Part shown: piece after piece, positions 26,914 to 35,201 of the stretch
Numbering within the stretch: position 1 is the first letter of the stretch
Layout: every line of letters begins with the position of its first letter
Assembly: GCF_003129485.1 (NCBI RefSeq)
Contig: NZ_QFFG01000001.1
Span: forward strand, 186,001-250,000
Direction of reading: 5' to 3'
Length of the DNA: 64,000 nt
Source: Polaribacter aquimarinus
GTDB taxonomy: Bacteria > Bacteroidota > Bacteroidia > Flavobacteriales > Flavobacteriaceae
Program-made: the position numbers and the translations under genes
The notes under the pieces: generated by a model
What the model was told of the DNA's origin: nothing
Databases searched by the model: none
The model's input: only the letters and a program-made list of their open reading frames with translations

Positions 26914-27471
26914 ATGAGTATTTTTCAGTTTCTAAAAAGTAAATCCTTTTTTAAACAAATTTTAATTACCATTGTAGGCGTATTAGTTTTAGTTTTTGTT
27001 TTAAAATATTGGCTAAGCATTACAACTAATCACGATCAAAAAATTCAGGTACCTAATTTGCATAAAATGTCTTTAGAGGACGTTAATAAAAAATTAAAAG
27101 ACTTAAATTTAGATTTTATAGTAATTGACAGCGCGAGTTATAATCCAGATTACCCCAAAAAATCTGTAATAGAACAAAGTCCAGAAGCTGGAGATTTTGT
27201 TAAAGAAAAACGTAAAGTTTATCTTACTTTAAATCCATCTAAATATAGAGATATAACTATACCCGATTTAAACGGAAGAACAAAAAGACAGGCCACTTCT
27301 CAATTAAAAGCAAAAGGATTAAATGTAGGAACTAATTTTACTTATGTTCATGATATTGGTAAAGATGTGGTTCGTGGACTACGTTTTAACGGAAAAATTT
27401 TAAACCCAGGTGATAAATTACCACTAAACTCTATTGTAGATTTGGTTTTAGGTGATGGTAGAGGAAATTAA
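26914..27471 (+). CDS. PASTA domain membrane protein
   Basis: 185 residues. One N-terminal membrane helix (residues about 16-36), then two PASTA domains outside the cytoplasm (VPNLHKMSLEDVNKKLKDL, IEQSPEAGDFVKEKRKVYLTLN; then IPDLNGRTKRQATSQLKAKG and LNPGDKLPLNSIVDLVLG). PASTA domains bind peptidoglycan stem peptides or beta-lactams in kinases and PBPs; here there is no kinase or transpeptidase domain. Beside ddl (divergent), which fits a cell-wall link. Two bases before the pseudouridine synthase. Confidence 0.88.
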   Translation: MSIFQFLKSKSFFKQILITIVGVLVLVFVLKYWLSITTNHDQKIQVPNLHKMSLEDVNKKLKDLNLDFIVIDSASYNPDYPKKSVIEQSPEAGDFVKEKRKVYLTLNPSKYRDITIPDLNGRTKRQATSQLKAKGLNVGTNFTYVHDIGKDVVRGLRFNGKILNPGDKLPLNSIVDLVLGDGRGN

Positions 27472-27473
27472 TA

Positions 27474-28514
27474 ATGCAAGAAAACCAACCACAAGATATC
27501 GAAAACGATGATTTGTATGAACATCATAGGTTTGTAGCAACTGAAGGTCAAGAGCCTTTAAGAGTTGATAAATTTTTGATGAATTTTATTCAAAATGCCA
27601 CTAGAAACAAAATTCAACAAGCCGCAAAAGCTGGCAATGTTTTAGTAAATGACATTACTGTAAAATCAAATCATAAAGTAAAACCACATGATATTGTTAG
27701 AGTTGTTTTAGCCTATCCACCACAAGAAAACTTATTAGTTGCCCAAGATATTCCTTTAGATATTGTTTTTGAAGATAATGCAGTTATAGTGATTAACAAA
27801 CCTGCAGGAATGGTTGTACATCCAGGACATGGAAATCATTCTGGTACGTTGGTAAACGGTTTAATTCATCATATCGAAAACTTACCAACCAATTCTAATG
27901 AAAGACCTGGTTTGGTACACAGAATAGATAAAGACACAAGTGGATTATTAGTGGTGGCCAAAACAGAATTTGCTTTAGCTCATTTATCAAAACAATTTTT
28001 TGATAGGACTACAGAACGGTTATACTATGCCTTAGTTTGGGGAAATATTGAAGAAGATGAAGGTAGAATTGAAGGCAATATTGGACGTAGTTTAAAAAAT
28101 CGTTTGCAAATGTCTGTTTTTCCAGATGGTGAGTTTGGAAAACACGCTGTAACACACTTTAAAGTTTTAGAACGTTTAACCTATGTTACTTTGGTGCAAT
28201 GCAAATTAGAAACAGGTAGAACACATCAAATTAGGGCACATTTTAAGCATATTGGACATACACTTTTTAATGATGAACGCTATGGAGGTAATACAATTTT
28301 AAAAGGAACTACTTTTACCAAATACAAACAGTTTGTAGAAAACTGTTTTAAAGCATTACCAAGACAAGCTTTACATGCCAAAACATTAGGTTTTACTCAC
28401 CCTACAACTGGGGAGTTTTTACAATTTAATTCTGATATTCCAAAAGATATGTCTGAGTGTTTAGAGAAATGGAGAACCTATTCTGAACATTCTAAAGATA
28501 TTGAATTAGAATAA
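27474..28514 (+). CDS. rluD: RluA family pseudouridine synthase (RluD-like)
   Basis: 346 residues. N-terminal S4 RNA-binding domain (RVDKFLMNFIQNATRNKIQQAAKAGNV pattern) and the catalytic domain with RPGLVHRIDKDTSGLLVVAKT, where Asp is the nucleophile, then ETGRTHQIRAHFKHIGH. RluD-type enzymes modify 23S rRNA helix 69; RluC specificity cannot be excluded. Starts two bases after the PASTA gene. Confidence 0.92.
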   Translation: MQENQPQDIENDDLYEHHRFVATEGQEPLRVDKFLMNFIQNATRNKIQQAAKAGNVLVNDITVKSNHKVKPHDIVRVVLAYPPQENLLVAQDIPLDIVFEDNAVIVINKPAGMVVHPGHGNHSGTLVNGLIHHIENLPTNSNERPGLVHRIDKDTSGLLVVAKTEFALAHLSKQFFDRTTERLYYALVWGNIEEDEGRIEGNIGRSLKNRLQMSVFPDGEFGKHAVTHFKVLERLTYVTLVQCKLETGRTHQIRAHFKHIGHTLFNDERYGGNTILKGTTFTKYKQFVENCFKALPRQALHAKTLGFTHPTTGEFLQFNSDIPKDMSECLEKWRTYSEHSKDIELE

Positions 28515-28530
28515 TTCTCGCTTACAGTAA

Positions 28531-28560
28531 GTATAAAAGGCGTTAAAACGCCTTTTATAC
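28531..28560. terminator. strong hairpin between convergent genes
   Basis: GTATAAAAGGCG, loop TTAAAA, CGCCTTTTATAC: a perfect 12-bp stem between rluD and the EthD gene. The T-tract is inside the stem; likely a bidirectional terminator. Confidence 0.7.
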
Positions 28561-28588
28561 AATCTTATGTAAGGTTTATTTCACTAAA

Positions 28589-28909
28589 CTACATCACTTC
28601 ACTTACTTGAATGATAGGTTCGATATTAGTGAAGTTGGGTAAATCTCCCATTATTTTTTCTGCATTTGGCCCAAAAGCATTTCCAAAATCTTCTACAGAA
28701 TTAAAATACATGTTTCCCATTCCCGCATATGGCGCAGGTGACCCAGGCGAAGCTCCTCCTATACCTTTTTCAACTGTAGCACCTTTAAGAGAGTTGCCTA
28801 ATAATTCACTCACCATTGGTAAATGAGTGTTACAGTAATAATCCATGTCAAATGTTTTATTTTCACCATTTGGGTATAATACGCTCACTTTGGTCATTCC
28901 TTTTTTCAT
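28589..28909 (-). CDS. EthD family protein
   Basis: 106 residues, a ferredoxin-like dimeric alpha-beta barrel. EthD features: VSVLYPNGENKTFDMDYYCNTHLPMV (the DxxYY..xHxP pattern), AGMGNMYFNSVEDFGNAFG. Such proteins act in small-molecule oxidation pathways, for instance ether or quinone metabolism; no partner gene is adjacent. Single gene. Confidence 0.85.
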   Translation of the reverse strand: MKKGMTKVSVLYPNGENKTFDMDYYCNTHLPMVSELLGNSLKGATVEKGIGGASPGSPAPYAGMGNMYFNSVEDFGNAFGPNAEKIMGDLPNFTNIEPIIQVSEVM

Positions 28910-29214
28910 CTTATATAAATTTAGTTTTCATACTCGTTAGGCTTTTCTGATAACGCCCCGTTTTTTTTTAGTGATATCTGGACTCCACTTTATTTTATAT
29001 GATTACTTAACCATAAAGGTAAACAGGGATATGTAATATTTTAATGTTTTTATATTCGTAGTTAGCTAAGTTCGCAATTTTTAATTAAAAATCAACAGTA
29101 AAAATACCTGTTTTGACTTACTCTAAAACATTTTATCACATTTAGAAACAAAAAAAACTTATTATTCCAGTTTTAAGTGACATAACAAGTTTAATAATAT
29201 TTATAATATTGTTT
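28910..29214. other. 305-base gene-free stretch
   Basis: AT-rich spacer between two minus-strand units. It holds the promoter region of the EthD gene (a weak TAAATTTA near 28915-28925), a nine-T run after CCCCG near 28965-28975, and an AATAATATTTATAATATT palindrome just past the DUF6428 stop that could end that operon. I see no RNA gene or repeat from elsewhere in the window. Confidence 0.5.
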
Positions 29215-29682
29215 TTAACAACAGCCAGAACTTGGGTCGCAACAAGAATTTTGTATATCTGACATCTTAATTCTTGGTTTTACAGGTGGAATTCCACAAG
29301 CCTCTAATGCCAAACATGCAGTAACTTTAGAAGTTAACAAGAAGTTTTTACCATCAAAACCTAAATTGTACTTACCTATGGTTTCTTTGCCCTGGTATTC
29401 TACTTCTATCTCTAAATCATCAAACTTAAAAATCTTTTCAGATAATTCTATTATATGTATTAACTTCTCTGGATGTAATCTGTGATCGTAATCATTTTCT
29501 TCCCATAATTGGAAATTTATTACATTTTCGCTTCTTACTTTTCCTCCACAATCGATAAAATCTTTGGTTATTTTACCAACTTCTGTTATGTGAAAGTGAG
29601 ATGGAACTAATTTTCCATTAGGTAATTGAAACGCTATTTTATCTAGTTCTTTTAAGTGTTGTTTTATTTCTGATAACTTCAT
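29215..29682 (-). CDS. DUF6428 family protein with cysteine-rich tail
   Basis: 155 residues from the ATG at 29682; a TTG six codons earlier would overlap arsR. The central sequence (LPNGKLVPSHFHITEVGKI, HRLHPEKLIHIIELSEKI) matches the DUF6428 family as I recall it, which is found beside ArsR regulators in arsenic loci. The C-terminus is SCCDPSSGCC, two vicinal Cys pairs. It may bind arsenite or another thiophilic metal; this is an inference. No arsenate reductase or efflux pump follows. Confidence 0.75.
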   Translation of the reverse strand: MKLSEIKQHLKELDKIAFQLPNGKLVPSHFHITEVGKITKDFIDCGGKVRSENVINFQLWEENDYDHRLHPEKLIHIIELSEKIFKFDDLEIEVEYQGKETIGKYNLGFDGKNFLLTSKVTACLALEACGIPPVKPRIKMSDIQNSCCDPSSGCC

Positions 29683-29693
29683 AATTTTATGTT

Positions 29694-30020
29694 TTAACAA
29701 CAGCTGCCTGTTGTATTTTTATTTAAGAATGTGCTCAAAATGTTTTTGATGTTTTCCCAATTTTCTTCATGAATACAATAACAAACACTTGTGCCTTCTA
29801 TTTTACCTTTAATCAATCCTATTTTTTTTAACTCTTTTAAATGCTGGGAAATGGTAGGTTGTGCTAAACCAATCTCTTTTACCAAATCTCCACACACACA
29901 GTTTTTTAAATTAATTAAATGCTCCAAAATGGCAATTCTAGCTGGATGTCCTAGAACTTTAGCAATGACAGCAATTCTATTTTGTTGTTTTGTGAAAATT
30001 TCTGACTTAGTTAAACCCAT
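29694..30020 (-). CDS. ArsR family transcriptional regulator
   Basis: 108 residues. Winged-helix ArsR/SmtB fold: LGHPARIAILEHL, then NCVCGDLVKEIGLAQPTISQHLKELKKIGLIKG. The CVC pair at the start of the recognition region corresponds to the ELCVCDL metal site of arsenic-sensing ArsR. The protein ends in GSCC. It probably represses its own operon with the DUF6428 gene until arsenite or a similar ion binds. Confidence 0.88.
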   Translation of the reverse strand: MGLTKSEIFTKQQNRIAVIAKVLGHPARIAILEHLINLKNCVCGDLVKEIGLAQPTISQHLKELKKIGLIKGKIEGTSVCYCIHEENWENIKNILSTFLNKNTTGSCC

Positions 30021-30031
30021 GTTTATTTATT

Positions 30032-30048
30032 TATTGCAATATTACAAT
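30032..30048. promoter_or_regulatory. candidate ArsR operator
   Basis: TATTGCAATA palindrome (30032-30041) within the imperfect direct repeat ATTGCAAT-ATTACAAT, 12-28 bases before the arsR ATG and over a near-consensus minus-strand -7 (TAATATTG). The position fits autorepression. Confidence 0.4.
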
Positions 30049-30067
30049 TAATAATTGATAAAAAAAA

Positions 30068-30967
30068 CTATTTACTTAAATCAAATAAGTAACCTATAGA
30101 CAAGCTAAAAAAACTTGTTGTTGGCAAATCGCTTTCATTAGCAACAGCATTAGGTATATTTAAATAATAACCTAATTCAAAATCCCAAGATTTTGTAGTA
30201 AAATTTATGGGTATAGAAACTTGGGTATTTAATAAATCAAATACGGTATTAACTACTGTTCTTAAAAATGGCCTAGTTCTAAAACGTTGCCAATATGTAA
30301 ACTCTTGTTTAGCCAGAATTAAGCTCAAAGTTGGTCTTAATCTCAAAGCAAAATTTGGTTTTCTAACTAAATTAACCCTTGCAAAAGAACTGGAAACTAA
30401 TTGGTATGATTCGTCTGTTCCAAACAAATAAGAAGCGGCTATCGAGGTTCCTAAGGTTCTTTTTTTATTTCTTAGGCCAATGCTTAAGTCTATAGAGTTT
30501 GTAAAATCATCAAAATCATCAGAATAAAAATACTTTGTATATCCAAAATTATAGATAAAGCTATTCGTTTTTCCTAATGTGTTTAAATAGCCTAATGAAA
30601 CACTTGTAAAATCCCAATGGGGGTCAAAATTTTGATAATAAACACCCGATATACTAGCGTTAAATCCTGAAGAATGATAATATGAAATTTGAGGAATCAT
30701 ATTAAACTGATCTGTACCAGAATCTCTTCCTGAGAAATAAGTATTATTATTATATGCTAATGAAGTATATATAAAATTATATGAATTTCCGCCTTCAATT
30801 AATTCATCTAAAAACTGTGAATCATTAAAAAACAAATCATCTAAAATAACATCAATATCTTCATCTGTTCTCTCTTGTGCATATGAACAAAAAGAGGTTG
30901 CTATTGTTAACAATAGCAACCCTAAAACCTTTAATTTTGTTTTTATTTTATGATAATAGTTTATCAT
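30068..30967 (-). CDS. outer membrane beta-barrel protein, unknown
   Basis: 299 residues with signal peptide (LKVLGLLLLTIATSFCSYAQ). After an acidic segment (DEDIDVILDDLFFND) it consists of alternating aromatic strands (FIYTSLAYNNNTYFSG, GVYYQNFDPHWDFTSVSLGYL and on) ending in Phe-Asp-Leu-Ser-Lys after a typical terminal strand. About 10-12 strands are likely. Last gene of the ECF sigma operon. Function unknown. Confidence 0.7.
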   Translation of the reverse strand: MINYYHKIKTKLKVLGLLLLTIATSFCSYAQERTDEDIDVILDDLFFNDSQFLDELIEGGNSYNFIYTSLAYNNNTYFSGRDSGTDQFNMIPQISYYHSSGFNASISGVYYQNFDPHWDFTSVSLGYLNTLGKTNSFIYNFGYTKYFYSDDFDDFTNSIDLSIGLRNKKRTLGTSIAASYLFGTDESYQLVSSSFARVNLVRKPNFALRLRPTLSLILAKQEFTYWQRFRTRPFLRTVVNTVFDLLNTQVSIPINFTTKSWDFELGYYLNIPNAVANESDLPTTSFFSLSIGYLFDLSK

Positions 30968-30976
30968 TAATTCATG

Positions 30977-31450
30977 TTAATTCTTTTTTGGTCTTGTTTT
31001 TCTCCCATCGGAATTTCTTTCTCTAGGACCATTTTTTAACTCACCTCTATCTTTTGCTTTTCTAATTTTATCTATCCTTTCTTTTAGCATTTTTCTTTGC
31101 TCTCTAGTTAAGGTTTTTCTAAAACTCTCTCTTGTTTTTCTCAGACGTACTTGCTGATTTCTTACCAAATCTTTTTGAGTTTTGGTAAATGTTTTCATCA
31201 AACGCAATCTTACTTCTGATCTTGAAATTGTTTTATCTTTTAGAATAGCTAATTGCTCTTTAGTTAGTGTTGCTTTGAAAGCATCTCTATTAGCTTTCAT
31301 TATCTCACGTTCTTTTTGCAATAATACTTTTTGTTCTTTAGTGAGCTCTTTAGTAATTAACTTGTAGTTAGATTCTTGAGCAAAAATTGCACTACCAAAC
31401 ATCATTAAACTCATAAAGCTAATTTGTAATATGATGGTTTTGATTTTCAT
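30977..31450 (-). CDS. Spy/CpxP-like LTxxQ repeat protein
   Basis: 157 residues from the ATG at 31450, which opens the signal peptide (MKIKTIILQISFMSLMMFG, cut at FAQE); an ATG nine codons earlier is possible. Four LTxxQ-like motifs occur (LTKEQ, LTKEQ, FTKTQ, LTREQ), spaced by about 25-40 residues, in a very basic helical protein. Spy and CpxP are periplasmic chaperones or stress sensors with such motifs. Here an ECF sigma factor leads the operon, which suits an envelope-stress role. Confidence 0.7.
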   Translation of the reverse strand: MKIKTIILQISFMSLMMFGSAIFAQESNYKLITKELTKEQKVLLQKEREIMKANRDAFKATLTKEQLAILKDKTISRSEVRLRLMKTFTKTQKDLVRNQQVRLRKTRESFRKTLTREQRKMLKERIDKIRKAKDRGELKNGPRERNSDGRKTRPKKN

Positions 31451-31495
31451 TTTCTTATTTGTTTTACTCAATGACATCTAAAGTAATAAATTTAT

Positions 31496-32371
31496 TTAAT
31501 CTCGACAACTTTGTTTTGCTGCTTTCATTTCATCAGCATTATTAATAGTAGCAGTAGTTCCATCTTTATATGTAATATCTACTGGAAAGTTTAAAACTCC
31601 TTTGCGTTTTACTCTTGGGTTGGCTTTATGCCATCTTCTTAATAATTTAAAATCAGATTTTTCATTTACTGTTATAACAGATGCATCTGGCATAGTAAAA
31701 GTAACAGGTAAAACTAATTTATAACATTTTCTTTTGTCTTTTCCTTTTTTACAAGAATCTTTTACTGCCTTTAATTCTTCTCTATCAATTAAAGTCTGTT
31801 CAGTACCATCTTCTAAAGTAACATTAACTGGAAAAACCAATTCTGGACGTTCTTTAACATCAGCATTTGCTTTATACCATTCTCTAATTAATGTCCAATC
31901 TTCTTTACTGTTTAAAGTGATTGATGAATCGTCAGGCATTATAAAATCTATAGGAAATACAAACTGAAAACATTTTTGTCTTCTTTTCTTAGCTCTTTCA
32001 CTTTTGTCCGCTAATTGTCTTCCTTCTGCTGAAAAGAAAACATCTGCACTAGATTCTGCTCTAGATTCATTATCAGTTCCTACAGAAACTTTATACCCTA
32101 AACCTGTAGCAAACTCAACAGTTTTTATAAAAGTATCTGATAATTCTCCATTAAAACTTGTTTTAGTTGCAGCTGGTAAACTTGATTCCTCTACAGTTAC
32201 TTTTGATGCTGTTTCAATTTTTGTAATTAAAGCTGTGTCATCTATTAAAGATTCTGATACTTCTGACTCAGAACAAGATGTAAATAATAGAGCTGATAAA
32301 ATAAATGCGGTAAATGAGAAAAATAAAATGCTAGATTTTAAAATTTGTTCTCTTGAAATTGTAGTTTTCAT
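31496..32371 (-). CDS. lipoprotein with four FPV-type repeats in two Cys-bounded pairs
   Basis: 291 residues. Lipobox TSC (Cys33). Residues 134-289 hold four copies of a roughly 31-residue unit: [FL]-x-[FL]-P-[VI]-x-[FV]-T/I-x-x-D-x-x-x-T-[LVI]-N followed by a helix. Copies are at 134-165, 177-207, 216-247 and 259-289. Units 1+2 and 3+4 form two 75-residue halves, each starting KC[FY] and ending DSC or QSC (Cys134/207 and 216/289), so one disulfide per half is plausible. I do not know a named family or function. Third gene of the ECF operon. Confidence 0.75.
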   Translation of the reverse strand: MKTTISREQILKSSILFFSFTAFILSALLFTSCSESEVSESLIDDTALITKIETASKVTVEESSLPAATKTSFNGELSDTFIKTVEFATGLGYKVSVGTDNESRAESSADVFFSAEGRQLADKSERAKKRRQKCFQFVFPIDFIMPDDSSITLNSKEDWTLIREWYKANADVKERPELVFPVNVTLEDGTEQTLIDREELKAVKDSCKKGKDKRKCYKLVLPVTFTMPDASVITVNEKSDFKLLRRWHKANPRVKRKGVLNFPVDITYKDGTTATINNADEMKAAKQSCRD

Positions 32372-32452
32372 AATCGGTAAATTTTAATTATTAATTGTTT
32401 CTATTTCTTAGAACCTTCTTTTTTTAAATAGTTTGAAAATTTTTATTTTTTT

Positions 32453-32980
32453 TTATAAAATTAAAGATTCAATAAACGTATTGTCTGATAATGTGTCATC
32501 TAAGATCATTGAATCTAAAATTAAATCATCCATCTTTTGTTCAGAAAGTTCTGCTTTTATAACAATTTCGTTTATTACAGTTGTACTTGCATAAGCATCT
32601 AACTCATCATCATCTAAAAATAATGAGTTAACTAAAACGTCATCATTAAAAGATAATAATTCTATACCATAATCATCTAATGTATTATTATTTGCTTTTT
32701 GTAACCAAATTGTTAAGCTTAAAATAAAAACCAAAGAAGCTGCTGCAACATATCTTACTTTAGGTTGTAACCAAAAAACTTTTTGTTTTTTTACTTCTAT
32801 TGAAGTTTCAGAAATTGTAGTTTCTTCTTTTATTTTATCTAAAATAGAAAGTTTCGATTTTTCAAAATATCCTTCAGGAATAGTTGTTCCTAAATATTTT
32901 TTATGATGGTTAGAAATATCACCTGTTACAACTTCTTTTAGAAAGTTCTTTTGTTTATTATTTTGTGCTGATTTTTCCAT
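32453..32980 (-). CDS. single-pass membrane protein, candidate anti-sigma factor
   Basis: 175 residues. Soluble N-terminus of about 75 residues, one membrane helix (VRYVAAASLVFILSLTIWLQ), then a very acidic tail with repeats of DD (SFNDDVLVNS, LFLDDDELD, DDLILDSMILDD). No zinc anti-sigma HxxxCxxC motif. Its place directly after the ECF sigma gene (41 bases) and its topology suggest it holds the sigma factor at the membrane; that is inference from context. Confidence 0.6.
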   Translation of the reverse strand: MEKSAQNNKQKNFLKEVVTGDISNHHKKYLGTTIPEGYFEKSKLSILDKIKEETTISETSIEVKKQKVFWLQPKVRYVAAASLVFILSLTIWLQKANNNTLDDYGIELLSFNDDVLVNSLFLDDDELDAYASTTVINEIVIKAELSEQKMDDLILDSMILDDTLSDNTFIESLIL

Positions 32981-33021
32981 AATATGTATGTTAGACCCTA
33001 ACTTTTTAAAAAAGTTTGAAT

Positions 33022-33561
33022 TTATTTAAATATTTTTTCTTCAATAATTTTTACCGCTGTATAGTAGGTTGATTTTAATGTGCTTTCCGATACATTTAGA
33101 ATTTCTGAAATCTGCCGGAAACTTAAGTCATCAAAATATTTCATCTGAAAAACTCTTTTTTGTTTTTCTTTAAAACCATCTATAATTTTATGAAGTTTTT
33201 TCTGAATTTCGTTGCCATCAAAATATTCGTCTTCAAAAAGAACTTCTAAATAAGAACTAGAAATTTCATCTATACTCTCAAAAGATTTTTTGTTGTTTTT
33301 TTCTAATAATCGCATCGATTCATTGTAAGCAATTCTATACATCCAAGTGTGTAAAGCGCTTTTACCTTCGAAATTTTGAATACTTTTATAAACCCTTATA
33401 AACGTATTTTGCAAGACGTCATCTGCATTTTCATGAGTTACTACTAGCTTTCTAATATGCCAATACAACCGTTCTTGATACACATCAAGCAACTCACTAA
33501 AAGCTTTATCTTTTTCTTTAGGATCTTTTAACTTTTTAACAAGTTCAGCGTCTTTACTCAA
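33022..33561 (-). CDS. ECF-type RNA polymerase sigma factor
   Basis: 179 residues. Region 2 is seen in LYWHIRKLVVTHENADDVLQNTFIRVYKS with LHTWMYRIAYN, region 4 in KIIDGFKEKQKRVFQMKYFDDLSFRQISEILNVSESTLKSTYYTAVK. Start is TTG at 33561; no in-frame ATG precedes region 2, and an out-of-frame ATGTTTGAGTAA overlaps the start. It heads the operon with the anti-sigma candidate, repeat lipoprotein, LTxxQ protein and beta-barrel protein. Confidence 0.92.
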   Translation of the reverse strand: MSKDAELVKKLKDPKEKDKAFSELLDVYQERLYWHIRKLVVTHENADDVLQNTFIRVYKSIQNFEGKSALHTWMYRIAYNESMRLLEKNNKKSFESIDEISSSYLEVLFEDEYFDGNEIQKKLHKIIDGFKEKQKRVFQMKYFDDLSFRQISEILNVSESTLKSTYYTAVKIIEEKIFK

Positions 33562-33740
33562 ACATTGGTTTTTTTACGTTTTTATTTATCAAAAACAAAT
33601 TATTTTGATGAATGTATAAAATAATTTTGATTTAAACGAATTCAATAAACTTTACAAATAATATTATTGGTATTAATTAGTTATTTCAACTAGATATTAT
33701 TGAAATCATTTGTACTTTTATTGCTTTCAAAAGAAACACA

Positions 33741-34499
33741 ATGAAAATCATCATATCACCTGCAAAATCTTTAGATTTCGAAAGTAAAGTTCCTACGAGC
33801 TTATACACCCAACCTCGTTTTTTAGAACAATCTGAAAAATTGAATAAAAAACTAAAAACACTTTCAAGAAAAAAATTATCTGACTTAATGTCTATTTCTG
33901 ATGATTTAGCAAGGTTGAATTATGAAAGAAATCAAGAATGGAACACTCCATTTACTCCAGACAATTCTAAACAAGCTATTTATGCTTTTACAGGTGAAGT
34001 TTTTAGAGGAATTGACGTGAACTCTTTGTCTTCAGAAAAATTACCAATATTGCAAGATCGTTTGCGAATTTTATCAGGTTTATACGGATTATTAAAACCT
34101 TTAGATTTAATTCAACCTTATCGTTTAGAAATGGGAACACGTTTAAAAGTAGGAAGAAGAGATAATCTTTATAAGTTTTGGGATGATACTGTTGCCAAAG
34201 CTTTAAATGAAGAGTTATCTGATAACGAATTGTTAATAAATTTAGCAAGTTCTGAATACTTTAAAGTGATTCCTAAAAAGGTTTTAAAAGTACCAATGAT
34301 AACTCCTGTTTTTAAAGATTTTAAAAACGGGCAGTACAAAACCATTATGACGTTTGCTAAAAAAGCACGTGGATTAATGGTACGTTATATTATTGATAAC
34401 AATATTAAAACCATTGAAGAATTAAAAGGTTTTGATGTTGAAAATTATCGTTTTTCTGAAGAAATGTCTTCTGAAACTGAATTGGTTTTTACGAGGTAA
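33741..34499 (+). CDS. yaaA: YaaA family peroxide stress protein
   Basis: 252 residues, normal length for YaaA (DUF328). N-terminus MKIIISPAKSLDFESK, middle AIYAFTGEVFRGID and LSGLYGLLKPLDLIQPYRLEMGT, C-terminus KKARGLMVRYII and FSEEMSSETELVFTR are all family-typical. In E. coli YaaA lowers free iron and limits DNA damage under peroxide. Stop abuts the ATG of the next gene. Confidence 0.95.
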   Translation: MKIIISPAKSLDFESKVPTSLYTQPRFLEQSEKLNKKLKTLSRKKLSDLMSISDDLARLNYERNQEWNTPFTPDNSKQAIYAFTGEVFRGIDVNSLSSEKLPILQDRLRILSGLYGLLKPLDLIQPYRLEMGTRLKVGRRDNLYKFWDDTVAKALNEELSDNELLINLASSEYFKVIPKKVLKVPMITPVFKDFKNGQYKTIMTFAKKARGLMVRYIIDNNIKTIEELKGFDVENYRFSEEMSSETELVFTR

Positions 34500-35141
34500 A
34501 TGAGTCGTAAAAAAAAGTTCTTTAAAGCTGTTATTTATTTAACAATTATTTCATTTATCAGTATTTTTTTATCTAACTATATCATTGAAAAAAATGCTGA
34601 TAAAAAACTATTTGTAGAAACTTTTAATATTCCTAAGAATAAAGTTGGTTTAGTTCTAGGTACTTCAAAAAGAATTAGCAATGGAGATATCAACTTGTAT
34701 TATAAATATCGATTAGAGGCTGCAATAAAACTCTTTAAATCTGGGAAAATTGAATATATTGTAATTAGCGGAGATAATGGTTCTAAAACCTATGACGAAC
34801 CTACAGATTTTAAAATCGATTTGATAAAGGCAGGAATTCCCGAAAATAAAATATTTCTAGACTACGCAGGCTTTAGAACTTTAGATTCTGTTGTTAGAAT
34901 AAAAGAAATTTTTGGGCAAAAATCGATAACCTTTATTTCCCAAAAATTTCATAATGAAAGAGCCATTTATTTAGCTGAACATTTTGACATTAACGCCATT
35001 GCTTATAATGCAAAAGATGTTTCCAACAGATATGGTTTTAAAGTAAAAATTAGAGAATATTTAGCTCGTGTAAAAGTATTTGTAGATATTATTTTTAATG
35101 TAGAACCTAAGTTTTTAGGTGATAAAATTGAAATAAAATAA
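34500..35141 (+). CDS. SanA/ElyC/YdcF family protein
   Basis: 213 residues. One N-terminal membrane helix (AVIYLTIISFISIFLSNYII), then a DUF218 domain: KVGLVLGTSKR, YYKYRLEAAIKLFKSGKIEYIVISGDNG, FISQKFHNERAIYLAEHF. SanA-type proteins affect envelope permeability and vancomycin resistance; the biochemical activity is not known. It begins directly after the yaaA stop. Confidence 0.85.
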   Translation: MSRKKKFFKAVIYLTIISFISIFLSNYIIEKNADKKLFVETFNIPKNKVGLVLGTSKRISNGDINLYYKYRLEAAIKLFKSGKIEYIVISGDNGSKTYDEPTDFKIDLIKAGIPENKIFLDYAGFRTLDSVVRIKEIFGQKSITFISQKFHNERAIYLAEHFDINAIAYNAKDVSNRYGFKVKIREYLARVKVFVDIIFNVEPKFLGDKIEIK

Positions 35142-35201
35142 GAGATTACTTCGTAAACTGGCAATGACTGCAAACTGTACACCGAGAACTGCCTCCTGAA
35201 T
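35142..35201. repeat. degenerate ACTG-rich intergenic repeat
   Basis: Contains repeated ACTG words (AACTGGCAATGACTGCAAAC) and ACTGCCTCCTGAAT at 35188-35201, which recurs nearly exactly as ACTGCCTCTGAAT at 47362-47374. Both lie between convergent genes. Confidence 0.45.

Noticed and set aside
28910..29214. Possible small RNA or riboswitch
   Set aside because: No stable GC-containing stem or known motif was found; only AT palindromes and a T-run.
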